Shown: positions 1 to 7,899 of the stretch, one piece after another
How the letters are laid out: the number at the start of each line of letters is the position of its first letter
Position numbering within the stretch: the stretch's first letter is position 1
Notes under the pieces: model-generated
What the model was told of the DNA's origin: nothing
The model's database searches: none
What the model saw: only the letters and a program-made list of their open reading frames with translations
Position numbers and translations under genes: made by a program
Source: Nocardia abscessus
Lineage (GTDB): Bacteria; Actinomycetota; Actinomycetes; Mycobacteriales; Mycobacteriaceae
NCBI RefSeq assembly: GCF_015477775.1
Contig: NZ_JADLQO010000013.1
Coordinates: 186,001-250,000, forward strand
DNA length: 64,000 nucleotides
Direction of reading: 5' to 3'

Positions 1-248
1 GGCCCGAAGGGGCGGAACTCTTCGCGCCGCTTGATGCGGTTCACCCGTTCTCGCATCACCGCGGTGGACCGGTCGGCCAACAGCGAGCGCGCACCGAGGA
101 CGCGCGGTCCATACTCCATCCGCCCCTGGAACCAGGCGACGATCCGGCCCTCAGCGAGGAGTTCGGCAGCGCTTTCGGCGCGGTCCGGGGTGAGAGTGGA
201 GGTGATCGCGCATTCCCGCAGGACGGCGGCGATGTCTGGTTCTCGATG
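1..248 (-). pseudogene. Carbamoyltransferase C-terminal remnant (NodU/CmcH family), 5' part missing
   Basis: The minus frame carries the family's C-terminal signature: GRIVAWFQGRMEYGPRVLG, then ARSLLAD and RREEFRPFG, running off the left edge. Intact carbamoyltransferases of this family are about 550-600 residues and transfer a carbamoyl group from carbamoyl phosphate onto O- or N-linked natural products. The frame meets a stop at 249-251 with no start codon in a sensible place, so the N-terminal two thirds are gone. The break faces the HicB-like and serine-recombinase genes, which suggests the gene was interrupted by an integration or deletion. Family assignment is strong; the cause of truncation is inference. 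Confidence 0.8.
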
Positions 249-488
249 TCAGTAGATCTGCTGTGTCGGCCCCAAACGCGGGACGATTAACCAAGAGGGC
301 CCTGACGCGGAATATATTGCGCCGCGGCGCATCACTCGTCGAGTGTCTCCTAGTTCTCGGCAGAGCGCCGTCGCTCCGTCGGGTGGAGAGCGTCACGGAT
401 GGTCGGGATCGCATCGAGAATGCATTCGATTTGGCAGTAGTCTCGGAGCCGAGCGCGTCGATCCGGTCGGGGAGTTCGAACCACTGGA

Positions 489-839
489 TCACATGCCAGG
501 AGCCGCGGTGAGTTCGGCATGGAGCGCTTTTACTCGTTTGGTCGGCGCTCCTGTTGCCAGGGCGATGTCCCCCAGCGTTGTCGAGTGCAGCGCCAGGGCA
601 GCCACCGCCTCGCGCAAGGCCGTTGTGTAGGTGTCCTCGACGGACCGCAGGTTCTCCAGTTCCGGTGTCACCGCGATGATGGTGACCTCTGCGGTCACGC
701 CGACGTGCGCGAGCCCGTCCTTGATGCTCTTGCGCACCGCCGTCAGCGTCCGCCCGTACCCGTACACTCCGTGCTCGGGAACGTGCGCCACCCAGGTCCG
801 ACCGCGCCTGTTGGCCCGGCACTCGATGCTCTCGCTCAC
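489..839 (-). CDS. HicB-like small protein downstream of the recombinase
   Basis: 116 residues from a GTG start that overlaps the recombinase stop as GTGA, so the two are probably translationally coupled. The N-terminal part reads like a HicB/RNase-H-fold strand pattern (TWVAHVPEHGVYGYGRTL), followed by a region predicted helical (VRKSIKDGL) and a C-terminal helix-turn-helix-like stretch with TLGDIALATGAPTKRVKAL that could bind DNA. HicB proteins are normally antitoxins for HicA, but no HicA-sized partner is visible next to it. It may instead be an accessory to the recombinase. Fold call is moderate, function inferred. Confidence 0.65.
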   Translation of the reverse strand: MSESIECRANRRGRTWVAHVPEHGVYGYGRTLTAVRKSIKDGLAHVGVTAEVTIIAVTPELENLRSVEDTYTTALREAVAALALHSTTLGDIALATGAPTKRVKALHAELTAAPGM

Positions 840-2053
840 GTCGGCTTCTCCATGTCGGCGATTACCTGTTGCACGACCATGTCGGGGATCGGGGTGGGTA
901 AAACGACCTTCCGCGCCCCGATCCGGCACACCGTGTGCGTTTCACTGCTACTGACTGCGGTGACCGTGAGCCCCAGCCGACGGGCCGCAGCGCGGATACG
1001 CAACAGAGCGCCGCCGTCCTGCGACCCCGCGCGCAGCGCCGCGGTGACTTCCTGGGCCTGCTTCCACTCGTGCAAGCTGACCACCGGCTCGTGCACGATT
1101 CCGGGCGACCACACCCACTCCGAAACCGGGTTCTGCCGGGAATACCCAGGCCGGCCGGTTCGGGTTGCCCGCCGGTTATACACCTGGTGGCCGGTGAGCT
1201 TCGGGTTCGTTACCAGGCCCTCCACCAAGTTGTGTGTCCACCGGCCCTCGATCGGGTACCGGTCGGGCTCCGCAGCCAGGATGGCGATGATCTGCGCCGA
1301 CTTCAGCTGCTCCTCTCGTCGCAGACGGCACAACTCCCGGGCCGCGTCGAACCGGCGCGAGTCGGGATGGGGAGCGAGTTTCCGCTTCGGCCGTGTCGCA
1401 CCGAATCGTCCCCTCGCCGGCACCGGGGCGGTCTCGTCGACCACCGTGGTGTAGGGGTAGGGCGGGTACCCGTGGTTCCAGCCGTTGATGGCGTGCTGGA
1501 TCTGCCCGCCCATCGACATCTCCATCAGCGTGGTCCGGTAGATTTCCGCGTCGACCTGGCTGTAGCGACGGGTGCGTAGCCGTCCTGATTCGGTGCCGCC
1601 GACTGGTTCGTTGGCGTACACCACCTCCACCCCAGCCTTCCCCAACTCGTGCTCGACGGTGAGGCTGGTCAGCATGGCGCGTGCCACGCGATCCGAGCGC
1701 TCGGCCAGCACATGGGTGACGCCAAGCTGCTCAGCCCGGTCCACAAGATCTTGCAGTCCACCGTCCCTGGGAACCGGCACGGCAAGCGCCTCATACATCT
1801 CCCGCGGTGCGAGGCTGCGTAGCTGCGGGGGGAGCATCCCGGACTCGACGTCCCAGAAGTAGCCGACGAACTCCTCGCCGGCCTCCAGTCGTTCGGAGGC
1901 GAGGACCACCTGCCGTGGCAGCGATGAGGCGGGATTCTGATTGTCTTTGGTGGAGACGCGGCCGACGAACACCGGGCGACGGAGACGCGTGTCCGTCTTC
2001 CTGAAGTTCGGCAGGTCGGTGAGGTCGATGGGCGGTTCGAATCGAAAGGTCAT
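836..2053 (-). CDS. Serine recombinase/integrase family protein
   Basis: 405 residues. The resolvase-type catalytic motif VGRVSTKDNQ near residue 32 supplies the nucleophilic serine, followed by ERSDRVARAML, equivalent to the D-R-x-x-R region, and a recombinase-domain segment with GYPPYP near residue 190. Large serine integrases are usually 450-700 residues with a Cys4 zinc ribbon and coiled coil. Here no cysteine ribbon is seen, so it is a short form. The ATG at 2053 is preferred over upstream starts because AGGAAGGG lies just before it. Its position beside a truncated carbamoyltransferase gene fits an element integrase near its attachment site. It is coupled to the HicB-like gene. Confidence 0.85.
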   Translation of the reverse strand: MTFRFEPPIDLTDLPNFRKTDTRLRRPVFVGRVSTKDNQNPASSLPRQVVLASERLEAGEEFVGYFWDVESGMLPPQLRSLAPREMYEALAVPVPRDGGLQDLVDRAEQLGVTHVLAERSDRVARAMLTSLTVEHELGKAGVEVVYANEPVGGTESGRLRTRRYSQVDAEIYRTTLMEMSMGGQIQHAINGWNHGYPPYPYTTVVDETAPVPARGRFGATRPKRKLAPHPDSRRFDAARELCRLRREEQLKSAQIIAILAAEPDRYPIEGRWTHNLVEGLVTNPKLTGHQVYNRRATRTGRPGYSRQNPVSEWVWSPGIVHEPVVSLHEWKQAQEVTAALRAGSQDGGALLRIRAAARRLGLTVTAVSSSETHTVCRIGARKVVLPTPIPDMVVQQVIADMEKPT

Positions 2054-2435
2054 AGCCCTTCCTGGCTCTGCTGAAGAAGAACAAACCCCCGAAATCCCTG
2101 CCAGTTGACAGCAGTTCCAACCCGGCCTTCCCCTCTTCCAGTCGTCCCCGAATAGTCGTAGACGTGGGCGATGCTCGCTCTGGTGGTGTCGACGCTGACC
2201 GGTACGCGGACACCAGTTTGGGTGCAAGATCGGTCTCGATCATGTGGGAACCTTTGAGGTCAGTACAAACGTGGCCAGGGCACGCAAGTCCTAGTCCTGG
2301 GCACCCAGGGGCTCGGGTGAACACGGACGGCGATAGGCAGCGAGATGTCGCAGCTGTTTCTGTCGGCGTATCTGGTGAGGTCGGTGCGTCTTCTCGCTTC
2401 TGGAAATGCTTCCGCGCTGCGGGCTTCTGGCGGGT
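2054..2435. other. Intergenic region upstream of the recombinase, with a 14-bp palindrome
   Basis: No convincing gene is seen in these 382 bases, which lie between two minus-strand genes and should carry the recombinase promoter. A perfect inverted repeat, CCTGGGCACCCAGG, lies at 2296-2309 and could be an operator. A related repeat (CCCTGG-GCA-CCAGGG) is found upstream of the XRE gene near 10.4 kb. A minus-strand open frame crosses this region but runs on into the recombinase in the wrong frame and was not accepted. Confidence 0.4.
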
Positions 2436-3056
2436 TCAGCCGATTCCAGCGGTACGCAGGATGAGCGCGATGTGCGGGCGTATCGCTGTCTGCGGCATGC
2501 CGGGGTTGTGCGTGTGTTGGGTGGCCATGCCCACGAGCACCGACAGCAGGAACGAGATCGTGACGTCGAGATCGACCCTCGAATCAGGCGGTGCGGTGGC
2601 GGTGGCGAGCATGTCGCGGACGGTGTCGCGCAGGTGGTGCAGACGCTGGTTGGCTTGGGCGCGGCTGGAGGGGTCGAGGTCGGCGAGGTCGAGTTCCAGG
2701 CGGATCCAACCCGGCCGCCTCACGAGTATGGAAGCCCACCTGGCCAGAGTGGCGAGGATGTGGTCGCCGTCGCATGGCTGGAAGCGCCGAACCCGTTGGA
2801 TGGCGTGACGGGCCAGGGTGTCGGCGACTTCGTGGCCGATCTGTTGTTTGTGGCCGAAGTGGGCGAAGAACGTGCCCCGGGTGCATCCCGCGTGCTCAGC
2901 GATCCGGTCGATCGATGTCGCGGTGTAGCCGTGGGTGAGCACCAGTTCGGTGCCCGCATGCAGGAGCCGTTGACGGGTCAGCTTCTGCCGCTCCGCACGC
3001 GGTGGAGGCGCGGTGATGTCCGTGCTGTCGCAGCGAGCCGGGCTGGACGCGGTCAC
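2436..3056 (-). CDS. TetR/AcrR family transcriptional regulator
   Basis: 206 residues. The N-terminal helix-turn-helix is clear: RQRLLHAGTELVLTHGYTAT, then IDRIAEHAGCTRGTFFAHF, with the FxxHF-type recognition-helix end characteristic of TetR repressors. The C-terminal ligand-binding part is mostly helical and diverges. The GTG start at 3056 overlaps the stop of the cold-shock gene as GTGA, so the two are co-translated. The ligand is unknown; TetR proteins usually control a neighbour or themselves, and the nearest target would be this operon. No efflux pump is adjacent. Confidence 0.88.
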   Translation of the reverse strand: MTASSPARCDSTDITAPPPRAERQKLTRQRLLHAGTELVLTHGYTATSIDRIAEHAGCTRGTFFAHFGHKQQIGHEVADTLARHAIQRVRRFQPCDGDHILATLARWASILVRRPGWIRLELDLADLDPSSRAQANQRLHHLRDTVRDMLATATAPPDSRVDLDVTISFLLSVLVGMATQHTHNPGMPQTAIRPHIALILRTAGIG

Positions 3057-3253
3057 AGCGGCTGAACTTTCTGGGCGGCAGGTCCTTTGGGTCCTTGGCC
3101 GATGGTGAACTGGACGCGCTGGCCGGTTTCGATGGTGCGGAAGCCGTCGGCGAGGATTTCGGAGTGGTGGACGAAGATGTCGCCGCCGCTGTCGCGGGCG
3201 ATGAACCCGAAGCCTTTGTCGGCGTTGAACCATTTCACGGTGCCGTGTTCCAT
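3053..3253 (-). CDS. Cold-shock protein (CspA family)
   Basis: 66 residues, the normal length for the family. RNP1 (KGFGFIARD) and RNP2-like (DIFVHHSEI) motifs are intact, as is the starting MEHGTVKWFNADKGFG pattern. Such proteins are OB-fold single-stranded nucleic-acid binders that act as RNA chaperones in the cytoplasm. The ATG at 3253 is chosen over an upstream in-frame ATG because it begins the conserved domain. It is the first gene of a two-gene unit with the TetR regulator, which is an uncommon pairing. Confidence 0.93.
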   Translation of the reverse strand: MEHGTVKWFNADKGFGFIARDSGGDIFVHHSEILADGFRTIETGQRVQFTIGQGPKGPAAQKVQPL

Positions 3254-3344
3254 CCTGGGTGTCCTTGCGGTCGAGGGAGTGTGGTGTTTGACGTGCGGAA
3301 AGCCGTGTGCGGGTGTGGCGAGCGGTGTCACCGCTGTTCGGGGG

Positions 3345-3518
3345 TCAGTGGCCACGTGTGGAAGGTGCGGGGGTGTCGTCGCGGTCGGTTCCGTAGTTGG
3401 TGAGCACGTCGTGGGAGGCGGCCTGGGCGCGTCGGCGGGCGAGCGTGGCGATCGCCGCGTAGATGAGGACGGCAGTGATCGAGTAGAGCAGTGTCGTGAG
3501 AACGGTGCGGGGGCTCAT
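3345..3518 (-). CDS. Small single-pass membrane protein, unknown function
   Basis: 57 residues starting MSPRTVLTTLLYSITAVL. One hydrophobic segment (about residues 5-25, LLYSITAVLIYAAIATLA) is followed by an RRR positive cluster and a hydrophilic tail, consistent with a small inner-membrane protein with a cytoplasmic C-terminus. It lies 52 bases downstream of the nucleoside hydrolase on the same strand and may be its last co-transcribed gene. No family recognised. Confidence 0.5.
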   Translation of the reverse strand: MSPRTVLTTLLYSITAVLIYAAIATLARRRAQAASHDVLTNYGTDRDDTPAPSTRGH

Positions 3519-3570
3519 GGTGTCCGGGTTCCTTGTCGACGTGGTGGGACGGGTGCGTCGGGTCGAGCAG

Positions 3571-4479
3571 TCAGGGTGTTGGCGGGGTGAGGGGCAGCAG
3601 CCCGGACAGCCACGAGAGTGCGGCGGGGTAGTCGATGCGGGTGGAGACTTCGATGACACGTCCGGCGGGGTCACGGTGGATACGGCCGTCCTTGGCGATG
3701 CGCACGGTTTCGGTGCCGAACTCGACAATCGGGACTGCGAGCGCGGCGGCCAGGGTGACTGGGTCGTTCATCCAACTGGAGGGACGATGTCCGAACCACT
3801 GGGTGGCGTTGGCGGCGATGAGCTCGACGTGCGGTGGTGCATCGACGGCGGTCAGCCAGGTGTAGAGGTGCGAGTCGGGGGTGATGGCGAGGTGGTCGGC
3901 GTTGGTGTGGGTGGACAGCACGAGCCGGGGCCGGTGGGCGGCGCGCAGCACGAGCCCGAAGGAAGCGGGGTCCATGCGCGGGTTGTGCGAGGCTCGGCTG
4001 GGGTTGCGGTAGAAGTCGAGCCAACCGCCCATCACGGTGAACTCGATCTGCTCGATGTGATGTGGGCAGGTGATGAAGAACTCGGCCACGTTGCTGGCGG
4101 GGCCGCATCCGACCCAGATCAGCGGTCGCGTGGAGTTCTCACACGCGCTGGCCACGACCTCCACGACATCGCTGAGCACCGGCCGAGCGTCGGGTACCCG
4201 GCCATGCATGACAAACCGGTCCTCGGCGCCGTCGAGTGCACGGCCAGCGACGACCGGCACATCGGTGCGGCCCATCTGGTCGAGTAGTTCTCGGGCGTAT
4301 CGGGCGCGGTGATTGCCGTTGGTTTCGTCGTTGGTGACCACAATCAGGTTGCGCACCAATTCCGCCGCTATCCACAGAGCGAGGGCATCGTCGAGGTCGT
4401 GTCCGATATCGGTGTCGAACACCACGATCGGTGCCGACTCTGCGGCGAATGCGGACGGGGTCAGAAGTTCAGCAGTCAC
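3571..4479 (-). CDS. Inosine/uridine-preferring nucleoside hydrolase family protein
   Basis: 302 residues. The calcium-binding signature of the family, DTDIGHDLDDALAL, is near residue 22, and NPRMDPASF and the C-terminal NDPVTLAAAL supply the other conserved Asp/Asn positions. These enzymes cleave the N-glycosidic bond of nucleosides to give ribose and base, usually for salvage; some relatives act on NAD-like or modified nucleosides. It follows the unknown overlapping cassette by 56 bases on the same strand and may belong to the same transcript, which would tie that cassette to nucleoside metabolism. Substrate is not predictable from sequence. Confidence 0.85.
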   Translation of the reverse strand: MTAELLTPSAFAAESAPIVVFDTDIGHDLDDALALWIAAELVRNLIVVTNDETNGNHRARYARELLDQMGRTDVPVVAGRALDGAEDRFVMHGRVPDARPVLSDVVEVVASACENSTRPLIWVGCGPASNVAEFFITCPHHIEQIEFTVMGGWLDFYRNPSRASHNPRMDPASFGLVLRAAHRPRLVLSTHTNADHLAITPDSHLYTWLTAVDAPPHVELIAANATQWFGHRPSSWMNDPVTLAAALAVPIVEFGTETVRIAKDGRIHRDPAGRVIEVSTRIDYPAALSWLSGLLPLTPPTP

Positions 4480-4535
4480 AATGAGTCCTTTGCAGTCGGC
4501 CTTCCCCAGCGCCGGGGAGGCTCTGTTGTGGTGGG

Positions 4536-4913
4536 TCAGGGGCGTGCAGGGATTGGAGTGGGCGGGCAGATGGTGGCGCCGTCGTGGCTGTCGGCGGTGA
4601 CAACCCGCACGAACGCAGCACTGGTGGTCAGAACACGTTTGCCGTGGGGGAGGTGAGCGTCGTCGGGCACGACGATCAGCCAGACGTCCGGATCACGGGT
4701 GGCGTGGCGGGTCAGCGCCGCGACGGTGCCGCCGTGGGTGGTCAGGTCGAGATGCGTTCCACCCCACAGATAGCCCCAACCCTCGGCACGGGCGCGCATC
4801 CCCGCGCCGAGGCGGGCGAGGTTGGCACCGGGTGCCAGGTGAGCGGTGTGTATGTAACCGAGCGCGACCGGGGGCGTCGGGGTGATCGTTTTGCGGTGGG
4901 GCAAGAACTTCAC
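4536..4913 (-). CDS. Unknown protein, last gene of the overlapping cassette
   Basis: 125 residues from a GTG that overlaps the preceding stop as GTGA. No domain recognised. The sequence is soluble, with a mixed alpha/beta pattern (DPDVWLIVVPDDAHL; LTTSAAFVRVVTAD) and no membrane segment or signal peptide. The translational coupling to four upstream genes indicates the products are made together. It is followed after 56 bases by the nucleoside hydrolase. Confidence 0.65.
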   Translation of the reverse strand: MKFLPHRKTITPTPPVALGYIHTAHLAPGANLARLGAGMRARAEGWGYLWGGTHLDLTTHGGTVAALTRHATRDPDVWLIVVPDDAHLPHGKRVLTTSAAFVRVVTADSHDGATICPPTPIPARP

Positions 4914-5446
4914 AACACGCTCCCGCCGCAACGAGTAGCCCACGGAATGTTCGCCGGGCCGGTGACGATGCGCGCGGCGAGCCGGTTGTAGGCGGCGGCC
5001 TGCTCGATCAATGTGTTCGCCGCGTCCGAGCTGGGACGGAAGTCGCGGTCTGCGGTCACTTCGCTGGCCCAATAGCGGGTATGGCGCGACAGCATCGCAC
5101 CGAGACCGTGCGGCTGGGGGCAAGCGTGAGAGGAGTCCAAGGCTTGGTCGCCGAGCGCGTCGTGCACGCGGTGATCGATGCGGGCGATCAGCCCCTGGAT
5201 ATCACGGGTAGCCCGCACGAGAACGTCTGCGGCCACCCGCCATTCCGGCCGCGCTGCCTTGCATCCGATCAGCGCCGCGATCTGACCTAAGGCGTTGAGC
5301 TGCCGGTGGTGCGCCGGCAGCAGCCCGACCGTTGCCGTGACGATTTCCGGGTGGGCGTAGTCGGCGCGATCGAACACTCGTGCGCGCAGCGCCCGCCACA
5401 CGGTGCGGGCGCTGGGAATGCTGGCATACCAGTCGAGTTGCGTCAC
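4910..5446 (-). CDS. Unknown helical protein of the cassette
   Basis: 178 residues, ATG start overlapping the upstream stop as ATGA. Predominantly helical and alanine-rich with conserved-looking segments SIPSARTVWRALR, WRVAADVLVRATRDIQGLI and AANTLIEQAAAYNRLAAR. No catalytic motif was recognised, and there is no signal peptide or transmembrane segment. It may be a scaffold or binding partner in a complex with its neighbours; this is inferred only from coupling. Confidence 0.65.
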   Translation of the reverse strand: MTQLDWYASIPSARTVWRALRARVFDRADYAHPEIVTATVGLLPAHHRQLNALGQIAALIGCKAARPEWRVAADVLVRATRDIQGLIARIDHRVHDALGDQALDSSHACPQPHGLGAMLSRHTRYWASEVTADRDFRPSSDAANTLIEQAAAYNRLAARIVTGPANIPWATRCGGSVL

Positions 5447-5991
5447 GGTGTTCCTCCGCGCGCCAGGGTCGAGAGCTGCTCAACCCGGGCGTTATAGGCG
5501 CGTTGGGCGGCGAGCACACCGGCCACGGCGGTGTCATCGACTGGCTGTTGTGCGTAGGACACCCACCGCGCCGCCATGGCGGACACCAGCTCCCCGACAC
5601 CAACCCGCGCGGCAGGGACACCGACGAGCGCGGCGAGCTTCGCGTCGATCGTCCGTTCACACCACGTGATCTCGTCGTCCACCGCATCCCGACCCGAACC
5701 GGTCACCTGGCTCCGGCGGTGATGCGCATCCACGATCGACGCCGACAGCATCGCCACCCAATCCGGACTACGGTGACCCGCACGAGCCGGACCGGATCTG
5801 GATATCCGATCACGTACCCATGCCTTCGCTCGCCGCCCAGCCGCGGCGAAGGCTTCCCGCAGAGTGGTCGGTGTGGAGTGCGCTGGCAGCCACACGGCGA
5901 AGTGCGTGATCCATTCCCCGGCCTGTGGCATCCCGGCCGGGTTCGGAAGATGCGAATGCACCGGTAGTGTCGCTCCTGTCGTGCTGCTCAT
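5443..5991 (-). CDS. Unknown protein of the cassette
   Basis: 182 residues starting MSSTTGATLPVHSH at the ATG that overlaps the upstream stop as ATGA; an upstream in-frame ATG would extend it into the neighbouring gene and is rejected. Mostly helical; GEWITHFAVWLPAHSTP and LREAFAAAGRRAKAWVRDRI are the most structured parts. No family recognised. Position and overlap on both sides make it an integral part of the cassette. Confidence 0.65.
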   Translation of the reverse strand: MSSTTGATLPVHSHLPNPAGMPQAGEWITHFAVWLPAHSTPTTLREAFAAAGRRAKAWVRDRISRSGPARAGHRSPDWVAMLSASIVDAHHRRSQVTGSGRDAVDDEITWCERTIDAKLAALVGVPAARVGVGELVSAMAARWVSYAQQPVDDTAVAGVLAAQRAYNARVEQLSTLARGGTP

Positions 5992-6527
5992 GATGTTGGG
6001 TTGACGCCCCGCCAGCCCAGGGGCAGCTCGATGCGTCGGGCATGAATGTCGGCCAGCAGATCGGCGTAGCCCTCGCGGACTTCGGCGAGGTGGAACCAGG
6101 CTTCGTGGCGTGTCTGCTCGTCGCCGGTATGCCGAACGGTCCACCAGGCGTCGGCGAAGGTCTTGGCGACGTGGCTGATCACCTCCCCGAGGGAATGGGT
6201 ATGCTTGCGCGCGCCGGTCGGGCGCGGCAGGTGAAACACCGCCCACGAATTGACCTGCTCGACCACCTCCGCGATCAGTTTGCGCACGGCCGTTTCATCG
6301 GAGTCGGGCGAATGTCGCGGTGCATCCGGATGGCCGGGCAGTAGCGCGGCATGCAGGTCACCGAGTTCACGCGCCCACCCGATCAACGGCGAGTCTTGTT
6401 GGAGATGACCGGAGATCGCGGCCAGCAACTGCTCCGGCGCCAACAGCGCCGCCGGACCCGACGCAGGATTCCCGCCAGGTTGCGGTGACATCGGCACCAC
6501 CCGGCCCAGCTGAATCGCGCCGCTCAC
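5988..6527 (-). CDS. DUF4254-like helical protein of the cassette
   Basis: 179 residues from a GTG overlapping the preceding stop (GTGA); a GTG six codons further upstream is possible. The middle and C-terminal parts (VNSWAVFHLPRPTGARKHTH, SLGEVISHVAKTFADAW) resemble the actinobacterial DUF4254 type, in which an LHTETLGxVxDR-like motif follows an SWxxxHLP-like motif. That family has no assigned activity. Coupled on both sides. The DUF4254 resemblance is from memory of the pattern and is moderate. Confidence 0.65.
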   Translation of the reverse strand: MSGAIQLGRVVPMSPQPGGNPASGPAALLAPEQLLAAISGHLQQDSPLIGWARELGDLHAALLPGHPDAPRHSPDSDETAVRKLIAEVVEQVNSWAVFHLPRPTGARKHTHSLGEVISHVAKTFADAWWTVRHTGDEQTRHEAWFHLAEVREGYADLLADIHARRIELPLGWRGVNPTS

Positions 6528-7432
6528 AACTGGCCACCCGAACACTCAGCGGGCACAGCAACCGGCGGGGAGTTCTCGGAGGACAGCGTGCAGCGAGTGA
6601 TCGTGTGCCCCCGGTCGGTGAACCGTTCGGTGTGCGTACACAGCATTGTCAGCGCCGCGACCGGGTCCTCGATGCGGTGGCGGGATTCGGCCAACTCGAC
6701 CACCAGCAGCCCGTCATCGCGCTGAATCAGGCGGATGACACCGTCTTGGCCACCTGGTCCGAACCCGGGTTCACCTGCTGCCTTGGCTGCGGCGTTGGCG
6801 TCATCGACCAACGCCACATACAACGCGTCTACCGCGTTCATCACCTGGGGCCAGCCCCGACGGGTCAGTTCTGCGACCATGTCGAACCGGGTCACAGTCG
6901 GAATCGCACCCACAGGCGATTCCACAAGCACTCGCTCGCCCCGGCGGGACACACCCTCGGGTGCGCTGCCCTCCGGCTGTCCACTCTCCGGGAGGCTGGT
7001 GGAAGCATCCAGGACATGGATGTGCGCCCGCGGCATTCGCGTGAGCCGCTGGATTACCGCTTTGCCGGACGGGCCGAGGCTGGTGAGATGGGTCCGTGAC
7101 GGCACGATGAGATGACTACCGCCATAGCCCTCGATCTCCTCCATCACTTGCCACAACAGCTGGGTGCGAGGCGCATCCGCGTCGAACACACGCGTCAGGT
7201 CGACATTCCAGGACTGAGCAACCTGCTCCAACCGCCACATGATCGCTGCGGCGGGATTCCGGCGGTCGGCCTCCTCGAGCATCGCCCGCAACACCAGCTC
7301 CGGCGCCGTCGGTTCGATGACCACCTGGCCGGGGCCGAAAGAGAAGTACGCCGCATACTCCTGCATCGCGCGGTGAACCGCATCACGACCATCAACGGGC
7401 AACAGTTCCGCTTGTGCGTATCCGAACCACAT
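6524..7432 (-). CDS. Unknown 302-residue protein leading the overlapping genes
   Basis: 302 residues, starting MWFGYAQAELLP. Residues about 90-130 (LLWQVMEEIEGYGGSHLIVP, SRTHLTSLGPSGKAVIQRL) faintly recall the catalytic-domain layout of a resolvase, but no catalytic serine motif is present, so it is not called a recombinase. The second half has an alpha/beta pattern with DGLLVVELAESRHRIEDPVA. No signal or membrane segment. It begins the run of five genes joined by 4-base overlaps and follows a 69-residue peptide gene by 14 bases. Confidence 0.6.
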   Translation of the reverse strand: MWFGYAQAELLPVDGRDAVHRAMQEYAAYFSFGPGQVVIEPTAPELVLRAMLEEADRRNPAAAIMWRLEQVAQSWNVDLTRVFDADAPRTQLLWQVMEEIEGYGGSHLIVPSRTHLTSLGPSGKAVIQRLTRMPRAHIHVLDASTSLPESGQPEGSAPEGVSRRGERVLVESPVGAIPTVTRFDMVAELTRRGWPQVMNAVDALYVALVDDANAAAKAAGEPGFGPGGQDGVIRLIQRDDGLLVVELAESRHRIEDPVAALTMLCTHTERFTDRGHTITRCTLSSENSPPVAVPAECSGGQL

Positions 7433-7446
7433 GACAATGACCCCTG

Positions 7447-7656
7447 CTAGTCCTCATCCAGTCCGGCCGACAAAAGAGCCGCAGCCTGCGCCCACAACTC
7501 CGAAGGCACACCGGACTGCGTGTGCAGTACTGCCCGAGCAGCCGTGGCGGTCAGCACCGTGTGCGATACAGCGGTCTCGTTCTCGTTCCGGTCGGCCAGC
7601 ATCGCTGGTGTGGGCGCGGTCGCTGTCGGTGACTCGGATACTCGCGTGTTGTGCAT
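7447..7656 (-). CDS. Small unknown protein, first gene of the cassette
   Basis: 69 residues starting MHNTRVSESPTATAPTP. The N-terminus is low-complexity (Ser/Thr/Pro/Ala), the C-terminus acidic and helical (ELWAQAAALLSAGLDED). Fourteen bases separate its stop from the next start. A leader-peptide or short adaptor role is possible, but no cysteine or modification motif is present. The region 7657-7899 should hold divergent promoters for this cassette and the hydrolase. Confidence 0.5.
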   Translation of the reverse strand: MHNTRVSESPTATAPTPAMLADRNENETAVSHTVLTATAARAVLHTQSGVPSELWAQAAALLSAGLDED

Positions 7657-7899
7657 TCGAGGGCCTCCTTGTCTCGGGGGCACTCGGCGACACGGCTGAG
7701 CCGACCTGTTGTCCGATGTAACAACTGGACCGCCTAGCCGCTGCGGTGCTGCGGGATGAAACCGAACGGCTCACACCGAGTGCTGATGTCAGCCTGGCCT
7801 GCGGTAATCGCGCGTGGAAGGCTTTTGCTGTCGACAAAAAGCTTGTCCACATGGAGCAGCTCAGGCGTGTGGGATGCTGGTTTCGACGGAGAGGGGCTC

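Noticed and set aside
2054..2250. Minus open frame starting MIETDLAPKLVSAYRSAST upstream of the recombinase
   Set aside because: It runs into the recombinase gene in the wrong frame and has no domain or good ribosome binding site.
4536..7656. Calling the unknown cassette a phage-defence system
   Set aside because: Coupling and novelty alone do not support it; no nuclease, NTPase, TIR or membrane effector domain was recognised.
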